Shown: positions 23,312-34,450, numbered from the stretch's first letter. The stretch is 35,872 nucleotides of DNA from Hirudo medicinalis (GCA_011800805.1 MPNW01001000.1:9354-45225); one strand, 5' to 3'. Numbers and translations are program-made. The notes: a model not told the origin generated them from the sequence alone.

Positions 23312-25351
23312 ATGATTCTTGCTCTTTTCCTCTTCTTTGTCCTCCATCATTTTGTCTCACCGACCTACCACGTCCACCAGAATCACAACCACCAAAACTC
23401 ACAGCTGACCTCGGTACTTCCCTTTCACTGTCCTCAGCCATGCTTCTGCAACCAACCGAGTCGCATCGTTTACTGCTCGAGGAAAAGTCTGGCCACTATG
23501 CCAGTTGGAATCGCTGAATCCAGTCTCCAACTGAACCTGAACGGAAACTTTTTCCAATCCACTCGTCTTCAGAGGAAGAATTTCACAGGTCTTCCGATGT
23601 TGGAACATCTTTATCTCAGCGACTGTGGCGTTGAGGAGATAGAAGAAGGAGCCTTCTCTCAGATGCAAAGACTGAGATGGTTGGATTTGAGCAACAACCG
23701 CATCAAGTTCCTGACAAGTGCCGTCTTCAGAGGTTTGACTCTGCTCCATCTTTTCCTCAACGGCAACCTCCACCTCCACCTTCAGATGGATTCCTTCGAT
23801 GGATTGTTGACAGGAGGATTGTATTTGAACGAATGTCACCTCAGCAAAATCAACCCTGACGTTTTCAGTCCTCTAAATTCCAGCCTGAGGTACTTGTGGC
23901 TCGATGACAACCACTTCGTGGACTTGGATCCGCAGTTTGAGAGCGTCTTCTCGAAGCTTTCTCATCTTCGTCTTGGATCGAATCCACTGAGATGCGACTG
24001 CGAAACAGTTTGGCTAAAAAACCTCTTCGATATGAGGCAGGAAATTTTCAAAGGAGCCAAACCACCTAGCTGCGGCACTCCGAAAAGACTGGAATTGATC
24101 CAGTTTAATGAACTCGTGTCCAGCGATTTCCAGTGCATTTCTCCGTCCTTCGGCGACGTAGAGGCAGAGTTGAGCTTGGATCACGCTAGACTGAAATGCA
24201 CAGCAACTGGGGATCCCCTTCCAACCCTGTTCTGGATTCAACCATCCGGTCAAACAACCAAATACGAACCTGACGCAAATCATTTCGTGACGGTGAACAA
24301 CAAAAACAAGGAGGACAGTCGCAAGAAGTTGCGTAACTTCACCGCGGTCGAAAGAAAGTCATCCCAGCAAAACAAGACCTCAAGAATGGACGCATCGGAG
24401 TACCAACTGCGCAACGAAGCAGTTCTTTACGTCGACAAGAAGAACGTCAGCAGCCCCTCGTCCGGTTCTGACGCAATATCTGGCATGTTCATCTGTGTTG
24501 CCAAGAACGCAGCTGGAAACTCAACCCTGGCCGTTAAAATCACATGGCCACCTTCCACACCATATCACCCCCCTCCATCCGTCCACTTCGTTGACGTCAT
24601 CACTGATAAGAGCAGTCATGTCCGTCCCTCAAACCCTCAAGTTCTTCCATCAAGCAGAGGACTCGGTGATAGTCAAGACGACGAAGACGACGAGGCCGAA
24701 GATGAAGTTGAAGAAAACATGAATGGATATGATGGTGTCCTTCACAATCAGTTCCGACACCATCGCAAAAACCCACTCATCCTCAGTCACCCATCGTCCA
24801 GACGAGAGAAGAAGCCGCAAGCCAGAGTTCAAGCCCAGCCTGAGGACAGCAACCAGGAAGAGCAGAGCAGAAAAATCAACACTGCGAACTTTTACCTTAG
24901 CAACTACACCGTGCTACGCGTTCCAGTCAACGATGACTTATCGGTCTCAGAATCGAGCAGCGAAGTTGCAGTTGTGGCAGCCGACAACGCGCGTCTTTTC
25001 AGTCTGGCAGAGTTGATCTGTGCCATCGTAGGAACCCATCTGTGCACTTTGATCGTGTGCTTGATCCTGGCTCCTCTGGCCATGAGCATCGCTAAGCGAT
25101 GGCAGCGAAAACTGCAAGCAACTCGTTTGAAATCTGAAATCGGGGGAGCAGCAGGGTTGGTGGATGACGTGGCAGGGGTGTGGGTCAAGGAAAGGGTGGG
25201 CGACAATCCAGCCCTCAATTGTGGCGGATTCGACCGAGCGACCGCCTGCGTTCAGCTATCGTCGTCGTCGCGATCGTCCAGCGACAGAAGCGACATCTAC
25301 AGCCGCTGCTATCCTGTCGAGACTTACAACGGGATTACAAGATACGCCTGA
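23312..25351 (+). CDS. LRR-Ig single-pass membrane protein (kekkon/LRRC24-like)
   Basis: A 679-codon intron-free frame. The first in-frame ATG is at 23312 (MILALFLFF...); the in-frame stop at 23276 leaves no earlier ATG. Residues 1 to about 17 are a signal peptide. A Cys-rich LRR N-cap follows (CPQPCFC, residues 40-46), then about five or six leucine-rich repeats (LEHLYLSDC, LRWLDLSNN, LRYLWLDDN, LSHLRLGSN) and an LRR C-cap with Cys 228, 230, 254 and 275 (NPLRCDCETVWL). An Ig-like domain has Cys 296 (LKCTATGDPLP), Trp 308 and Cys 395 (FICVAKNAAGNSTL). A proline start and an acidic stretch (about 455-468) link it to a hydrophobic segment (about 565-594) and a cytoplasmic tail of about 85 residues, Ser-rich near the end and finishing NGITRYA. 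Seven NXS/T sites lie in the ectodomain. Families of this layout (kekkon, LRRC24, LRIG, AMIGO) act in cell adhesion and receptor regulation, often in neurons; the exact orthologue cannot be named here. ATTAAA at 25647-25652 is a possible poly(A) signal. Confidence 0.94.
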   Translation: MILALFLFFVLHHFVSPTYHVHQNHNHQNSQLTSVLPFHCPQPCFCNQPSRIVYCSRKSLATMPVGIAESSLQLNLNGNFFQSTRLQRKNFTGLPMLEHLYLSDCGVEEIEEGAFSQMQRLRWLDLSNNRIKFLTSAVFRGLTLLHLFLNGNLHLHLQMDSFDGLLTGGLYLNECHLSKINPDVFSPLNSSLRYLWLDDNHFVDLDPQFESVFSKLSHLRLGSNPLRCDCETVWLKNLFDMRQEIFKGAKPPSCGTPKRLELIQFNELVSSDFQCISPSFGDVEAELSLDHARLKCTATGDPLPTLFWIQPSGQTTKYEPDANHFVTVNNKNKEDSRKKLRNFTAVERKSSQQNKTSRMDASEYQLRNEAVLYVDKKNVSSPSSGSDAISGMFICVAKNAAGNSTLAVKITWPPSTPYHPPPSVHFVDVITDKSSHVRPSNPQVLPSSRGLGDSQDDEDDEAEDEVEENMNGYDGVLHNQFRHHRKNPLILSHPSSRREKKPQARVQAQPEDSNQEEQSRKINTANFYLSNYTVLRVPVNDDLSVSESSSEVAVVAADNARLFSLAELICAIVGTHLCTLIVCLILAPLAMSIAKRWQRKLQATRLKSEIGGAAGLVDDVAGVWVKERVGDNPALNCGGFDRATACVQLSSSSRSSSDRSDIYSRCYPVETYNGITRYA

Positions 25352-26280
25352 CCGCTTCTTCGTTTGATGTCTTCTGTTCCGAATGCGCTGCAAATGCCCG
25401 GCAGTTCTCCGTGCAGTGCTGGGAATAACGTATCGCAATTCTGACTGTAGCCACACTCGGAATGAGCTTTGGCCATTTCTGGCTGCTCCCGAAAGTCATT
25501 GCTTTCCGACGACTTAATAGCGTCCGGGTTGTTGACAGTGCAAAAGTTTGAACATCACTCGATAGCATTCTTATTACACGAGCAATTTCAGATATATTAG
25601 ATCATTTTTACATAGACGAAATCAAAGAAGACGTATACATCTTAGTATTAAATTGATTGTTATTACCCACATTATTACATCATTCGCTCTTTTTACAATT
25701 TACCATTTACATTCGGTTGGTTTACGCGGTTACATTGATTCGAATATGCAATCCGTCTTGCGCGTGTACAAAGGACCATCATCTGCTCTTGTTTTTAACT
25801 AATCTTGTTGTTTTCATCTCAAAAGTGTTGCAAGCAATACTCGGAATACAATCGATTGTTTTTGGAGATTAATTAAAACGTCACGTCAGCGTCATGAAGT
25901 CATTGAACAGTTTTACATCTTTCCATCTTCAAAGTTGTCTTCGTCTTCAGGCGGTATGACATTCCGATGAAAATTGACATCGACATCATCATCGTGATTT
26001 GCATTATCCTAGCTAGGGGACTCCATCGGACATAATTTGTTTTATAATTTCCGTAGAAAGTTAGAGAACAAGTGAGGGACAGTTGAAGCTTGGAATACTG
26101 AGATTTCCTTATTGTCGATGCAAATGTTCTTAAAAAATTTGCAAATGATGCAAATGATCTTACTCGATCGCCTAATGTCGTTCCATTGATTTGCGTCTAG
26201 GAGCTTAACCCGGTTGTGTTCCGTTGGTGTGGCAGTCGTTGTTTTTGCGGGCGGAGGAGGAAACGGAGGACGTTTTTCCA
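25352..26280. other. Downstream of the LRR-Ig gene, no further gene seen
   Basis: Probably 3' UTR to about 25670, then intergenic. No motif-bearing frame is present on either strand. Confidence 0.5.
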
Positions 26281-26510
26281 TCCTTTTCCCAACCCACTCC
26301 ATCCACCCACTCCACCCATCAACTCACTCCATCCCCTTCCATCCATCCTCTTCCATCCATCCTCTTCCATCCATCCTCTTCCATCCATCCTCTTCCATCC
26401 ATCCCCTTCCATCCATCCTCTTCCATCCATCCTCTTCCAACAATCTTCTTCCACCCATCTTCTTCCATCCATCCTCTTCCATCCATCCTCTTCCATCCAA
26501 CCTCTATTGC
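26281..26510. repeat. 14-bp ATCCATCCTCTTCC minisatellite
   Basis: About a dozen copies with C/T variants (CCCTTCC, CTTCTTCC). Because the unit has no stop in any frame, all three plus frames and two minus frames stay open; the Pro/Ser/His- and Trp/Gly/Met-rich products are artefacts. Confidence 0.96.
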
Positions 26511-27652
26511 ATAAACCACCCGTGGGAATTGTCGGCTTGCATGCTTTGTTTTTGGCACTCCTTAAATAAATGGTTATCGGAGGAGATTTTGTTTATATTC
26601 GTTCGGAACAACCAACACCGTGCAAACTCACCGAACGCGATGCTCCTCTGCCACCAACCTAAACCACGTGCACCTTCTTTTCCTGGCACTAGGAGTATGG
26701 ATTCTTGAAGAACACCCAAGCAGGAACAGATCAATGGTATAAGTTTCACCCACTACATTCGCCTCACGCAAGCATTTTCAGGGTCTACGTCTTCCACTTT
26801 AGAATGCTCTTCTCGATGGAAACTTATTTTACCGATGATTTTCAGAGGGTTTATTTCGTTTTTATTCAAAGAAATTATCGAATATTTATTTATTTGTTGG
26901 TTCGTCACGATTTTATGGAATGAAATTTGTGCTTTGGAAATTAATTGTGCATTCGTTTCATTTAATTTTTTTAAATTTTAATTGATGAAAATCATGAAAA
27001 TAAAATATTTTATCGACTCCGACCTCGAATAGCTCTTTAGTCCGTTCAATTTGTTGATGAAGCAATACTTCCGAACGATCTCTCTTTCATCGCTGAAGGA
27101 GAAACTCATTCACCAGTCCTTCGGTCCATCCTTCCCTCCGTGGCTAATCCTGCCACCATCCGTGCTCATCCATTTTTCCTCAATCAGTTGATTTCTTTTC
27201 CATCCATCCATTGGAATCCAGTTCCAATTTCAGACACACCCACCCACCCTCCCAATGCACCTTCTGTCATTTCTTTCCTTTATTTTTCTTCTTTCATTCC
27301 CGAGAAAACACGATGTAGGATGTCTGAGAAGGCAATCAAAGCGCAATTTGGTGGCGAATTATTCGATAAACGGTATTTTGATCTGTTCAGAGGAACAAAT
27401 GAGAAACCGTTGCCATGGAGCTGTTTATGTGCTCCCTGGGTCGAACCACCGTGGATGACTTCAAATTCAATTTCGCTCACCAAATTAACGATTTCTTTAT
27501 TCTTTGTTGTTTTTTTGTTTTTTTAAGAGAAAAACCCCGAAAGGATGTTTTAAATGTTTTAATTTATCTGTTTTCCTCTAAGAAAATAATTTGTTTATTG
27601 AAACGAAAATACAAATTTAATGCAATTTTATGTCCAAGCCTCCTACCAGCAT
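26511..27652. other. Intergenic, no supported gene
   Basis: Several 60-130-codon frames cross this region but have no motif, no splice support and low-complexity Phe/Leu/Ser content. On the minus strand a GTGAGT donor-like site lies near 26630, next to a short open stretch (GARGLGWWQRS) that I could not connect to anything. Confidence 0.45.
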
Positions 27653-27742
27653 CTCTTTTATCGCTCAGCAGGTCGGCATCGTAGGAAATGAATATTAAGA
27701 GCTCATTCGATTCTAACGTCTCGGGTTCAATTCCTACTTCGA
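27653..27742 (+). repeat. tRNA-like element, likely SINE head
   Basis: A box TCGCTCAGCAGG (27661-27672, one mismatch to TRGCNNAGYNGG) and B box GGTTCAATTCC (27724-27734, full match) are 52 bases apart. The first four bases of a TCTC... stem at 27653 can pair with CGAGA at 27738-27742, while the T stem pairs at only three positions. This is more decayed than the element at 9347 and unrelated to it in sequence. Confidence 0.45.
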
Positions 27743-29251
27743 GAGCTGGAGACGGCTGTGAAGGTGTGAGGACGTGTGTGCGTGCATTAGAAGATAAAAA
27801 CCGTGATTTTTCTGCACACGTCAAACTTTGGTCCGTAAAGGACTTCTTTTCTTTTCCAAGAAAAACCTCTTTCTTCGGAAATGATTTCACGAAATTTCAT
27901 TTCATTTCAAATATATTTAATTTAATGTAAATTATTCGAATTTATTTAAATGCATGCATCGAGGGATGTTGTCTCCCAGCGATACAAGGGCTGATCAATT
28001 CAGGACAACACCAACTTGGCGTGTTCCCATCGATTGACCAACAAATGTTTACTAGACATACATTCGAACCGGCACGGATAAAACATGAAAACGTCTGCCC
28101 CTCAAAACACGCGAAGGAGAGAGGTGGGGGTGTAGCGCACCAAACGAACTTTCGTCGGTCAATGGAACGCACCGTGGAAGAAGTGGCGGGAATAATGCAA
28201 TAAGCAGGTGACGTGCAAACAGTTAGCCTGGTCACCACTCAATTGCCACACTCGGGAGACAAACAGAGGCACTAAATGAAGGAACTAAGAAACCTTAGGA
28301 CAAAAAAACCTCTGCAATTGGATGGGTACTTCAATTACGTTTTAAATTACTTTTATTATTAAATAAAACATTTTTTTTATTAGACTTACTTTTTTGTATC
28401 AGTTACTTAAATTGGAATGAAATCAGATCATAAGTCGGATGCCTTCGTGAGGTCAATATATTTGAAATTATGATGTATTTATTGTATAATTACATATAAT
28501 AATAATAATGATAATTATAACAATAATAATAATATATTTAATAACAAACTCTGGAGAAAACACAAACTACAACCATTGTATCAAATTAAATATTTCACGG
28601 TCATGTAATGTTTATAAGTTATTATTAATAGTTAAGAGTAGGATGTAATAATCCTATATAAGATTATATAAGATAGTTTGCTAAGATGCCGAGATGTAAC
28701 TTGTAAAAAATATTCTTTGGCAAATTTTCAACAGCGGAAGAGAACCTGTTTCCCGATGAAGGACTGAGGATGAAGTTCAAACAAGAAAGCTGGTGAATGT
28801 AGGACATTCGTCAGAATATTTCCACAATTTCTCGGAATTTGTGCCTGAATATTCACCTGAAGTCGTCTGAAAATTATGAAAACCCAAGTTATTCGGCAAT
28901 CCCTGAAAACGTCAAATCTTCCACTTTTGTGTCTGGACTCGATTTATGGTGCGATTCTCAGCTGCTTCTCTGAGGACATTTTGGAGCAAAAAAGACTTTG
29001 GAGACTTTAAGACTTCCAGTGGAATACTTGTCGACATCAGACGCCGACTTGTGAAATTGAATTCCACGGGCTCTCGAAAGAAAAAATCTGAGAAACAAAT
29101 TCTGATTCTCACCTCTAAAAGACGAAAACAATCGGCCGAAAAATTTATTCGGACAGGACGAAAATGCAAAACAGGCAATTCATATCAGAATGCAGAGAAA
29201 ATGGACAGCCAATGATAAAGAGCCTCCAAACTCGACTTGGATGCGATTTCT
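27743..29251. other. Intergenic, AT-rich, no supported gene
   Basis: Unique sequence with small AAT patches near 28498-28545. At 28071 the minus strand carries GGTTCGAATG, a B-box-like motif with no matching A box at the usual distance. Two overlapping opposite-strand frames at 28912-29215 have no recognised domain. Confidence 0.45.
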
Positions 29252-29385
29252 GTGGGTGGGTAGACGGGTGGATGGGTAGACAAGATGGGTGAATAGAATG
29301 GGTAGGCAGATGAATGGATAGGATGGGTATATGGATGGGTGGATAAGGTGGGTGGGTAGGATGGGTGGGTAGATAGGATAGATGG
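29252..29385. repeat. Degenerate GGGTGGAT/GGGTAGAT array
   Basis: Purine-rich units of four to eight bases, a diverged member of the GATG/CATC family of arrays, with GGAT on the plus strand. Confidence 0.9.
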
Positions 29386-30549
29386 TCGGACGAGGGCTCG
29401 GATGGGGAGTAGAGAGGACCAAGGGTAAAACGATTATGCAAATGAATCTCTGCCCGTTCCTATCGAGAATTATTGCACTCGCGGGTAATCGGGTCCCGAG
29501 ATGTTGAAATTAAACGCCGTCTGTAGAAGTTCCCGCTCAAACCTCGCACTTTGTTCTTGGAAGCGGGCACATGATTCGTCACTGACTTGCTTCTTTCTTT
29601 TCCTTTTCATCTCCTCATTCCATCTGCAGTCGAACAATTTGACGACAAATTCTTGAGCACATCAACTTCATTTGTTGCGGAGGAACACATGCAGCTACGA
29701 GATGTAAACATTGAGAAAGTTAGCGATGATGATGATGATGTCCTATGACGATATTGAGGTATACCACAAGAAGAGATTGGATGGGGGGGTATGGGGGATA
29801 TGGACGTTGCCATGACAATGACAACGTCCCCGGTAATGATAGTCAGGGGATAGGAATAAAAACATACAATACGCGGAAACACAAAGCCAGGTAACAATCC
29901 AGTGCGTCTCAGAAGCATTGCCGGCGATAACTATTCGAATACATTTGACTTGGATAACTATTCATATCCATTTGAATACGCACGTGGATTTGCAAGGTGC
30001 GAACGAATGTTGTTCAAAATGTCTGCACATGAGATCACGTGATATTGTTGCTTGTTGTTGTTGTTTTTATCCGTTACTAAGAAAATAAATATTATAAAAA
30101 AAAAAAAAAATTCATTTGTCGCATAAAGCAGTCATTGTTTGCATCTCAGAAATTATTGGATCCTTCTCAAGTCGTGCGTGTGGCATGTTGGAGATGAGTT
30201 TGTTCGTTCGAGTTTCAAAAACGCTTAATTTGAGAGTTTCGAAGAAGAAGTTAACTTCCTGCATTAGAGATTAACTATCAGAGATTCTCTGACAATCTAT
30301 TATTTGGAAATTATTTTTTATAAATTTCTTTAATGGAATTACATTAAATCTGAAAATACCAACCGTGTGTTCCATTTGGCTGTATTCTGCATTGCACCAA
30401 TCAGCCGATCACACAACAATGACTAGGAAATTGATTGCCCGAAACACTAAAACCTGGTTTGTTGATAAAAATGTATCGGATCGAACGAAAGTATCAACAA
30501 CAACAGAAACACGTAATCCTCTCAAGGAAATTATTTCTCTCGCGCAGCG
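29386..30549. other. Intergenic; TCACGTGA palindrome and an A run
   Basis: No gene is recognised. TCACGTGA lies at 30035-30042 and a 14-base A run at about 30097-30110. A 73-codon plus-strand frame at 30365-30586 ends inside the tandem duplication described next. Confidence 0.45.
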
Positions 30550-30625
30550 AATTGTAAGTGGAGTGATACATCATGATATTTTTTAACAATTGTAAGTGGA
30601 GTGATACATCATGATATTTTTTAAC
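30550..30625. repeat. Perfect 38-bp tandem duplication
   Basis: The 38 bases 30550-30587 (starting AATTGTAAGTGG, ending TTTTTTAAC) are repeated without a change at 30588-30625. This is non-microsatellite sequence, so the identity points to a recent event or to an assembly artefact. Confidence 0.97.
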
Positions 30626-31479
30626 AATAATTCACGATGTGCAACTCATTAATATAAATTGTTCCTCTCCATCTTCAGTCGTTGTAACGCAATGCAATTA
30701 CAACCAGTGGAATGATGCGGAGGAATATGAAAAGTAAAATAATTATAATAATAACAGCAATATTAATACTTATTATTGATATTATGAATACAATATAGAA
30801 TGCAATATAATAATAATAATTATAATAATAACTATATTAATTAATTAATATAATAATAATTATAATAATTATAATAATAATTATAATGTTACGATGATGA
30901 TAATTACTAATTATTAGGTAAAACTTGCCTAAAATTTATTTAAATATAAAATATCATCTAAAATATAAATGAAATTTGATGTTATTATTATTCACATATT
31001 TTAAATATTATCAAAAATAATTTATTAACATAATTTAAAATTAATTCAAAATATAATGAGAGGCTATTTAATGTAGAGAGCCACAAAAACTGAGAGGGGT
31101 CGATGAAACTGGACCAGGATTAAGTCAGAGAAGATGCGAAACACAAATTGACTGAGAGGGAGATAAGGAGGATGTGTGAGGGCTGGAAATGATGGATGGA
31201 AGACTGGTTAGTCTGATTATAAAGCAGATGAGCTAATGTGCGATTGCGGTCTACTTAATGTTCGCATCACGTGATTCTTTCCCGCCACAAATTTCCTCGT
31301 CTGCATCTGAGGTCTGGCCAGTTGTTGTTGTTGTTGTTGTTGTTTTTAATCAATTTTCTTTCCGTTATTTGATCTTTTGTTGGTTAATTTGAAATAAAAA
31401 TGTCATTTCTCGAACGATATCTAGACAACAAGCGATCTGAGTGACAGTCATGGAAATTGGAGTAAATCTGATATCCGTA
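30626..31479. other. AT-rich spacer with TAA repeats; TCACGTGA palindrome
   Basis: (TAA)n and ATTATAATA sequence fill about 30735-30900. TCACGTGA lies at 31267-31274 and (GTT)n at 31320-31346. No gene is seen. Confidence 0.5.
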
Positions 31480-31683
31480 TCTTCATCTTCATCCTCATCT
31501 TACTCATCATCGTTATTACCGACACCATGTTCATCATCATCAACGTCGTCGTCGTCGTCATCATCATCATCACCAACAAAACTTTTGACAGGTCAAAGAC
31601 AGACCAAACAACTGAACAACAACGTGTTTCAACAACAGCAGCAACAACAACAACGACAACATCGACAACAGTTGCAACAAACA
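31480..31683. repeat. (ATC)n then (CAA)n/(CAG)n repeats
   Basis: ATC/GTC triplets at 31480-31575, a short unique spacer, then CAA/CAG triplets at 31617-31683. One plus frame reads poly-Ser then poly-Gln; with no flanking domain I treat it as repeat translation. Confidence 0.9.
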
Positions 31684-32697
31684 ATCCACTTGAATCAACA
31701 CGACAAGATGTCACGATGTTTTGTCCTTTCTAATTCAAATGATTGGCACCTAACTTAATATTGTTTGTTGTGGGATGAAGGGATGGATATGACAACAAGC
31801 CGGAGTTGTTTGTGGTTGTTGTTGCATCCACTGATTGCTTGAGACATGTCAACAACTCGACACAAATTTCACCTTGAAACGTGTGAAAGTGTCCTCTGCA
31901 ATTTGTTGGTATTTTAATCAATTCTACAAATTGTTGATTCACTTGAATCGTCATCATCATTCATCAAGCTCTCAAAGACGCATTGCGAATAATGTTCATG
32001 TATTCGTTGAAACACAAATAAGTCAGAAAATAATTTTAAAGGAATAAATAAATATCCAATTAAAATAAATTATTTCTCAGGAAATTTAATATAAAATCAA
32101 GTCAATGCAATCAGTTTCTTCGATTACTTTACAAAATTATCAACTTTAATTAATTAATCCCCAGAGAGCCTAAAAAGTGGTATCACTGGAAAGCACTGCA
32201 AACATTGCAAACATTGCATCTCCAATTTTAAATCCAACCAGATTCGGTCGGTGATCCAATTGTCCTTAAAGACGGGGAGGTCCTTAAATTGGATTGCGCA
32301 TGCGCAACCATTACAACAAAATGGCTCTTCCAGTGGCAGATATAATAACAGGGTCAACGACGCAGACGTGTTTCGTGGGGGGTCTTAACGGACGACTGCC
32401 AACGGATTCCAAGAATTCCGAGTTGAGTTGAGGACGGAGTCGTCATGAAAATGTCAGCAGAAAGATGCGATAAGGACCACCCACCAATTCGATCAAATCG
32501 TGGTATCTGTGTTCTGGGTGGGGAGGAATAATGCCCTCGTTTTCTTGTCTTGTTTGCTGCCGGGTAGGTGGTGGGCATTGAGGTTCTTCTATCTCTTTTC
32601 ATGTTTCGCTTATCAGCTGCGAGCCAATGTTTATTGGGAGTTTTTGACGGTTTAAAAAGTTGGGAATTCATTTTGAAGAGTTGCTCTTATGAGATTT
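31684..32697. other. Intergenic, no supported gene
   Basis: Unique sequence. The stretch 32160-32560 is less AT-rich but carries no recognisable exon on either strand. Confidence 0.45.
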
Positions 32698-32962
32698 GGA
32701 TGGGAGGCTGGGTGACTGAACGATCGATGGCTGGTGATGGATGGCTGGATGGGTGGGTACTTTGGCTAGATGGAAGGATGGATGATGAAATGAAAAGCAC
32801 ATCTGTGGTTTGAATAACAGATGGTTAGATGGATGAGTCAGCGAATGAGTGATAAAAGAATTAGTTGTGGATGGACGAATGGATAAGTGGATGAGTGGGT
32901 GAGTGGATGGATGAGTGGGTGGGTGGATGGATGGATGGATGGATGGATGGATGGATGGATGG
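32698..32962. repeat. (GGAT)n tetranucleotide array
   Basis: Interrupted GGAT/GAGT units, becoming nearly perfect (GGAT)n at 32926-32960. Same motif and orientation as the array at 13906. Confidence 0.94.
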
Positions 32963-33486
32963 CGAGAAAGAGAAAACTCATGAAGCATGGTGCAGAGTTA
33001 CACAACATCGGTGGGAGTTATATTGGCCTCAGATGATGAATCTATCTTTCTGAGTGAGCGCTCGACAATAGTGCAGCTCTGCCCTCGTATAAATTCCAAG
33101 AATAAACATCTTCCCTCTCGGTCCCTTTCCATGTTCGCCTGCTTCTTTTCCAGGTGTGACGTTGTGGGACTGTTTCCGTTTCATGCTTGTGCAGCGCACG
33201 GAAGGCGTGCATGACCACAAATGCTTTTCTCCTTTTTCTTCGCTCACTCCTTCTCCAACTCGCTCCTGGAAAAATATCATTCCGCCTGTTTGGTTCAGTT
33301 ATTGATGCATTCATTAGGAAGGGAACAATGCATGGATTTGTTTCGGACACTTCCCATTTCCCCATCCTTCTCTTCTGGATTGAAGGAACTGCAAACAACA
33401 GGTTCTCAGGATTCCATCTCGAGGTTCAGTGAACTCCCAAAGATTATGAGGCAATTGCAGATCAATTTCTACGACATCAGTTCCTT
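32963..33486. other. Intergenic, no supported gene
   Basis: Several overlapping frames of 75-139 codons on both strands, none with a motif or splice support. Confidence 0.45.
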
Positions 33487-33565
33487 GATTATGATGATGA
33501 TGATGATGACAACGGCAACGATGATGACGACGAGGATGATGACGACAACGACGAGGGTGATGACG
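33487..33565. repeat. (GAT)n/(GAC)n repeat
   Basis: GAT triplets passing into GAC triplets, with AACGGCAAC interruptions. Confidence 0.92.
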
Positions 33566-34023
33566 AAAGAGTGTTGTACGCGTGTTATACGTTTTTTTTT
33601 AAAAGCATTTTTGACTTTCAACTTTCAAGTTCCAATCTGAAAGCAGTGAACGGATTGATGATATATGACCTCCGTGGAGAACGTCGTACGACGTCACGTT
33701 GTCGTCAGAAGACAGAATCTTCTCCAGCACTGCAAAATTCATTTAACTGGGTCGGTCACCTGCTAGTTCAAAACAGCTGTCGTGTCTTTCGTTCGCGAGG
33801 TCACAAGTGACGTGACCCGGTCTAGTTCGAAATGATTTTCAATCTTACGAACACTTTTACTCATTTTCATGGAATGATGCATTTGTAAAATATTTCTGGC
33901 CTCTCGATGTTGTAGTGGAAATGTTGAGTAGTTGGTGATAGTTGTTCTGTTGTTTTGATTAAAAATATCACGGAAAAAATGCCTATGTTTATTAGTAAAA
34001 TAATCGAAGCGTGTCCTCAAACA

Positions 34024-34450
34024 AATGATGATGATGATGATGACGATGGTGGCGATAATGGTGGGGTGTTGATGACGATGGTGATGATGACGACGACGCT
34101 TCTTTTAAGAGTTACCTCCATAGCAAACGCCACTAAGAATAATAATAATAGTAATAATAATTTACTATAAAATATTGTAATAATATTAATAATTATTATT
34201 ATTATATTATTATTATTTTATTTATTATTTTATTTTATTTTATTATATTATTTTTATTAATTATAAATAATAAATAATAATTATATATTAATTTTTTTAT
34301 TATTATTATTTATTATTATTTATAATATAATTATTATAATAATAATATAATAATAATAATATCGATAATAACGACAGTATTTAATTAGAAACAGCGGTAA
34401 CCATCATCAACATCATCAACATATTCACCACCATCACCATCATGACCACC
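34024..34450. repeat. GAT repeat, AT-only block and short ATC repeat
   Basis: GAT/GGT triplets cover 34024-34098, an almost pure A/T block of ATT/AAT units covers 34136-34366, and ATC triplets cover about 34400-34443. The preceding 33566-34023 holds no recognised gene. Confidence 0.92.

Noticed and set aside
26600..26749. Minus-strand candidate exon ending in a GTGAGT donor
   Set aside because: The frame is short and joins to no neighbouring exon in phase.
28060..28090. Minus-strand GGTTCGAATG as a B box
   Set aside because: No A box within the usual 30-60 bases; a single 10-base match is weak.
27942..28238. 98-codon minus-strand Cys-rich frame
   Set aside because: Cysteines show no family pattern and there is no start context, signal peptide or splice support.
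31441..31758. Ser- then Gln-rich 105-codon frame
   Set aside because: It is the ATC and CAA repeats read in one frame; no flanking conserved domain.
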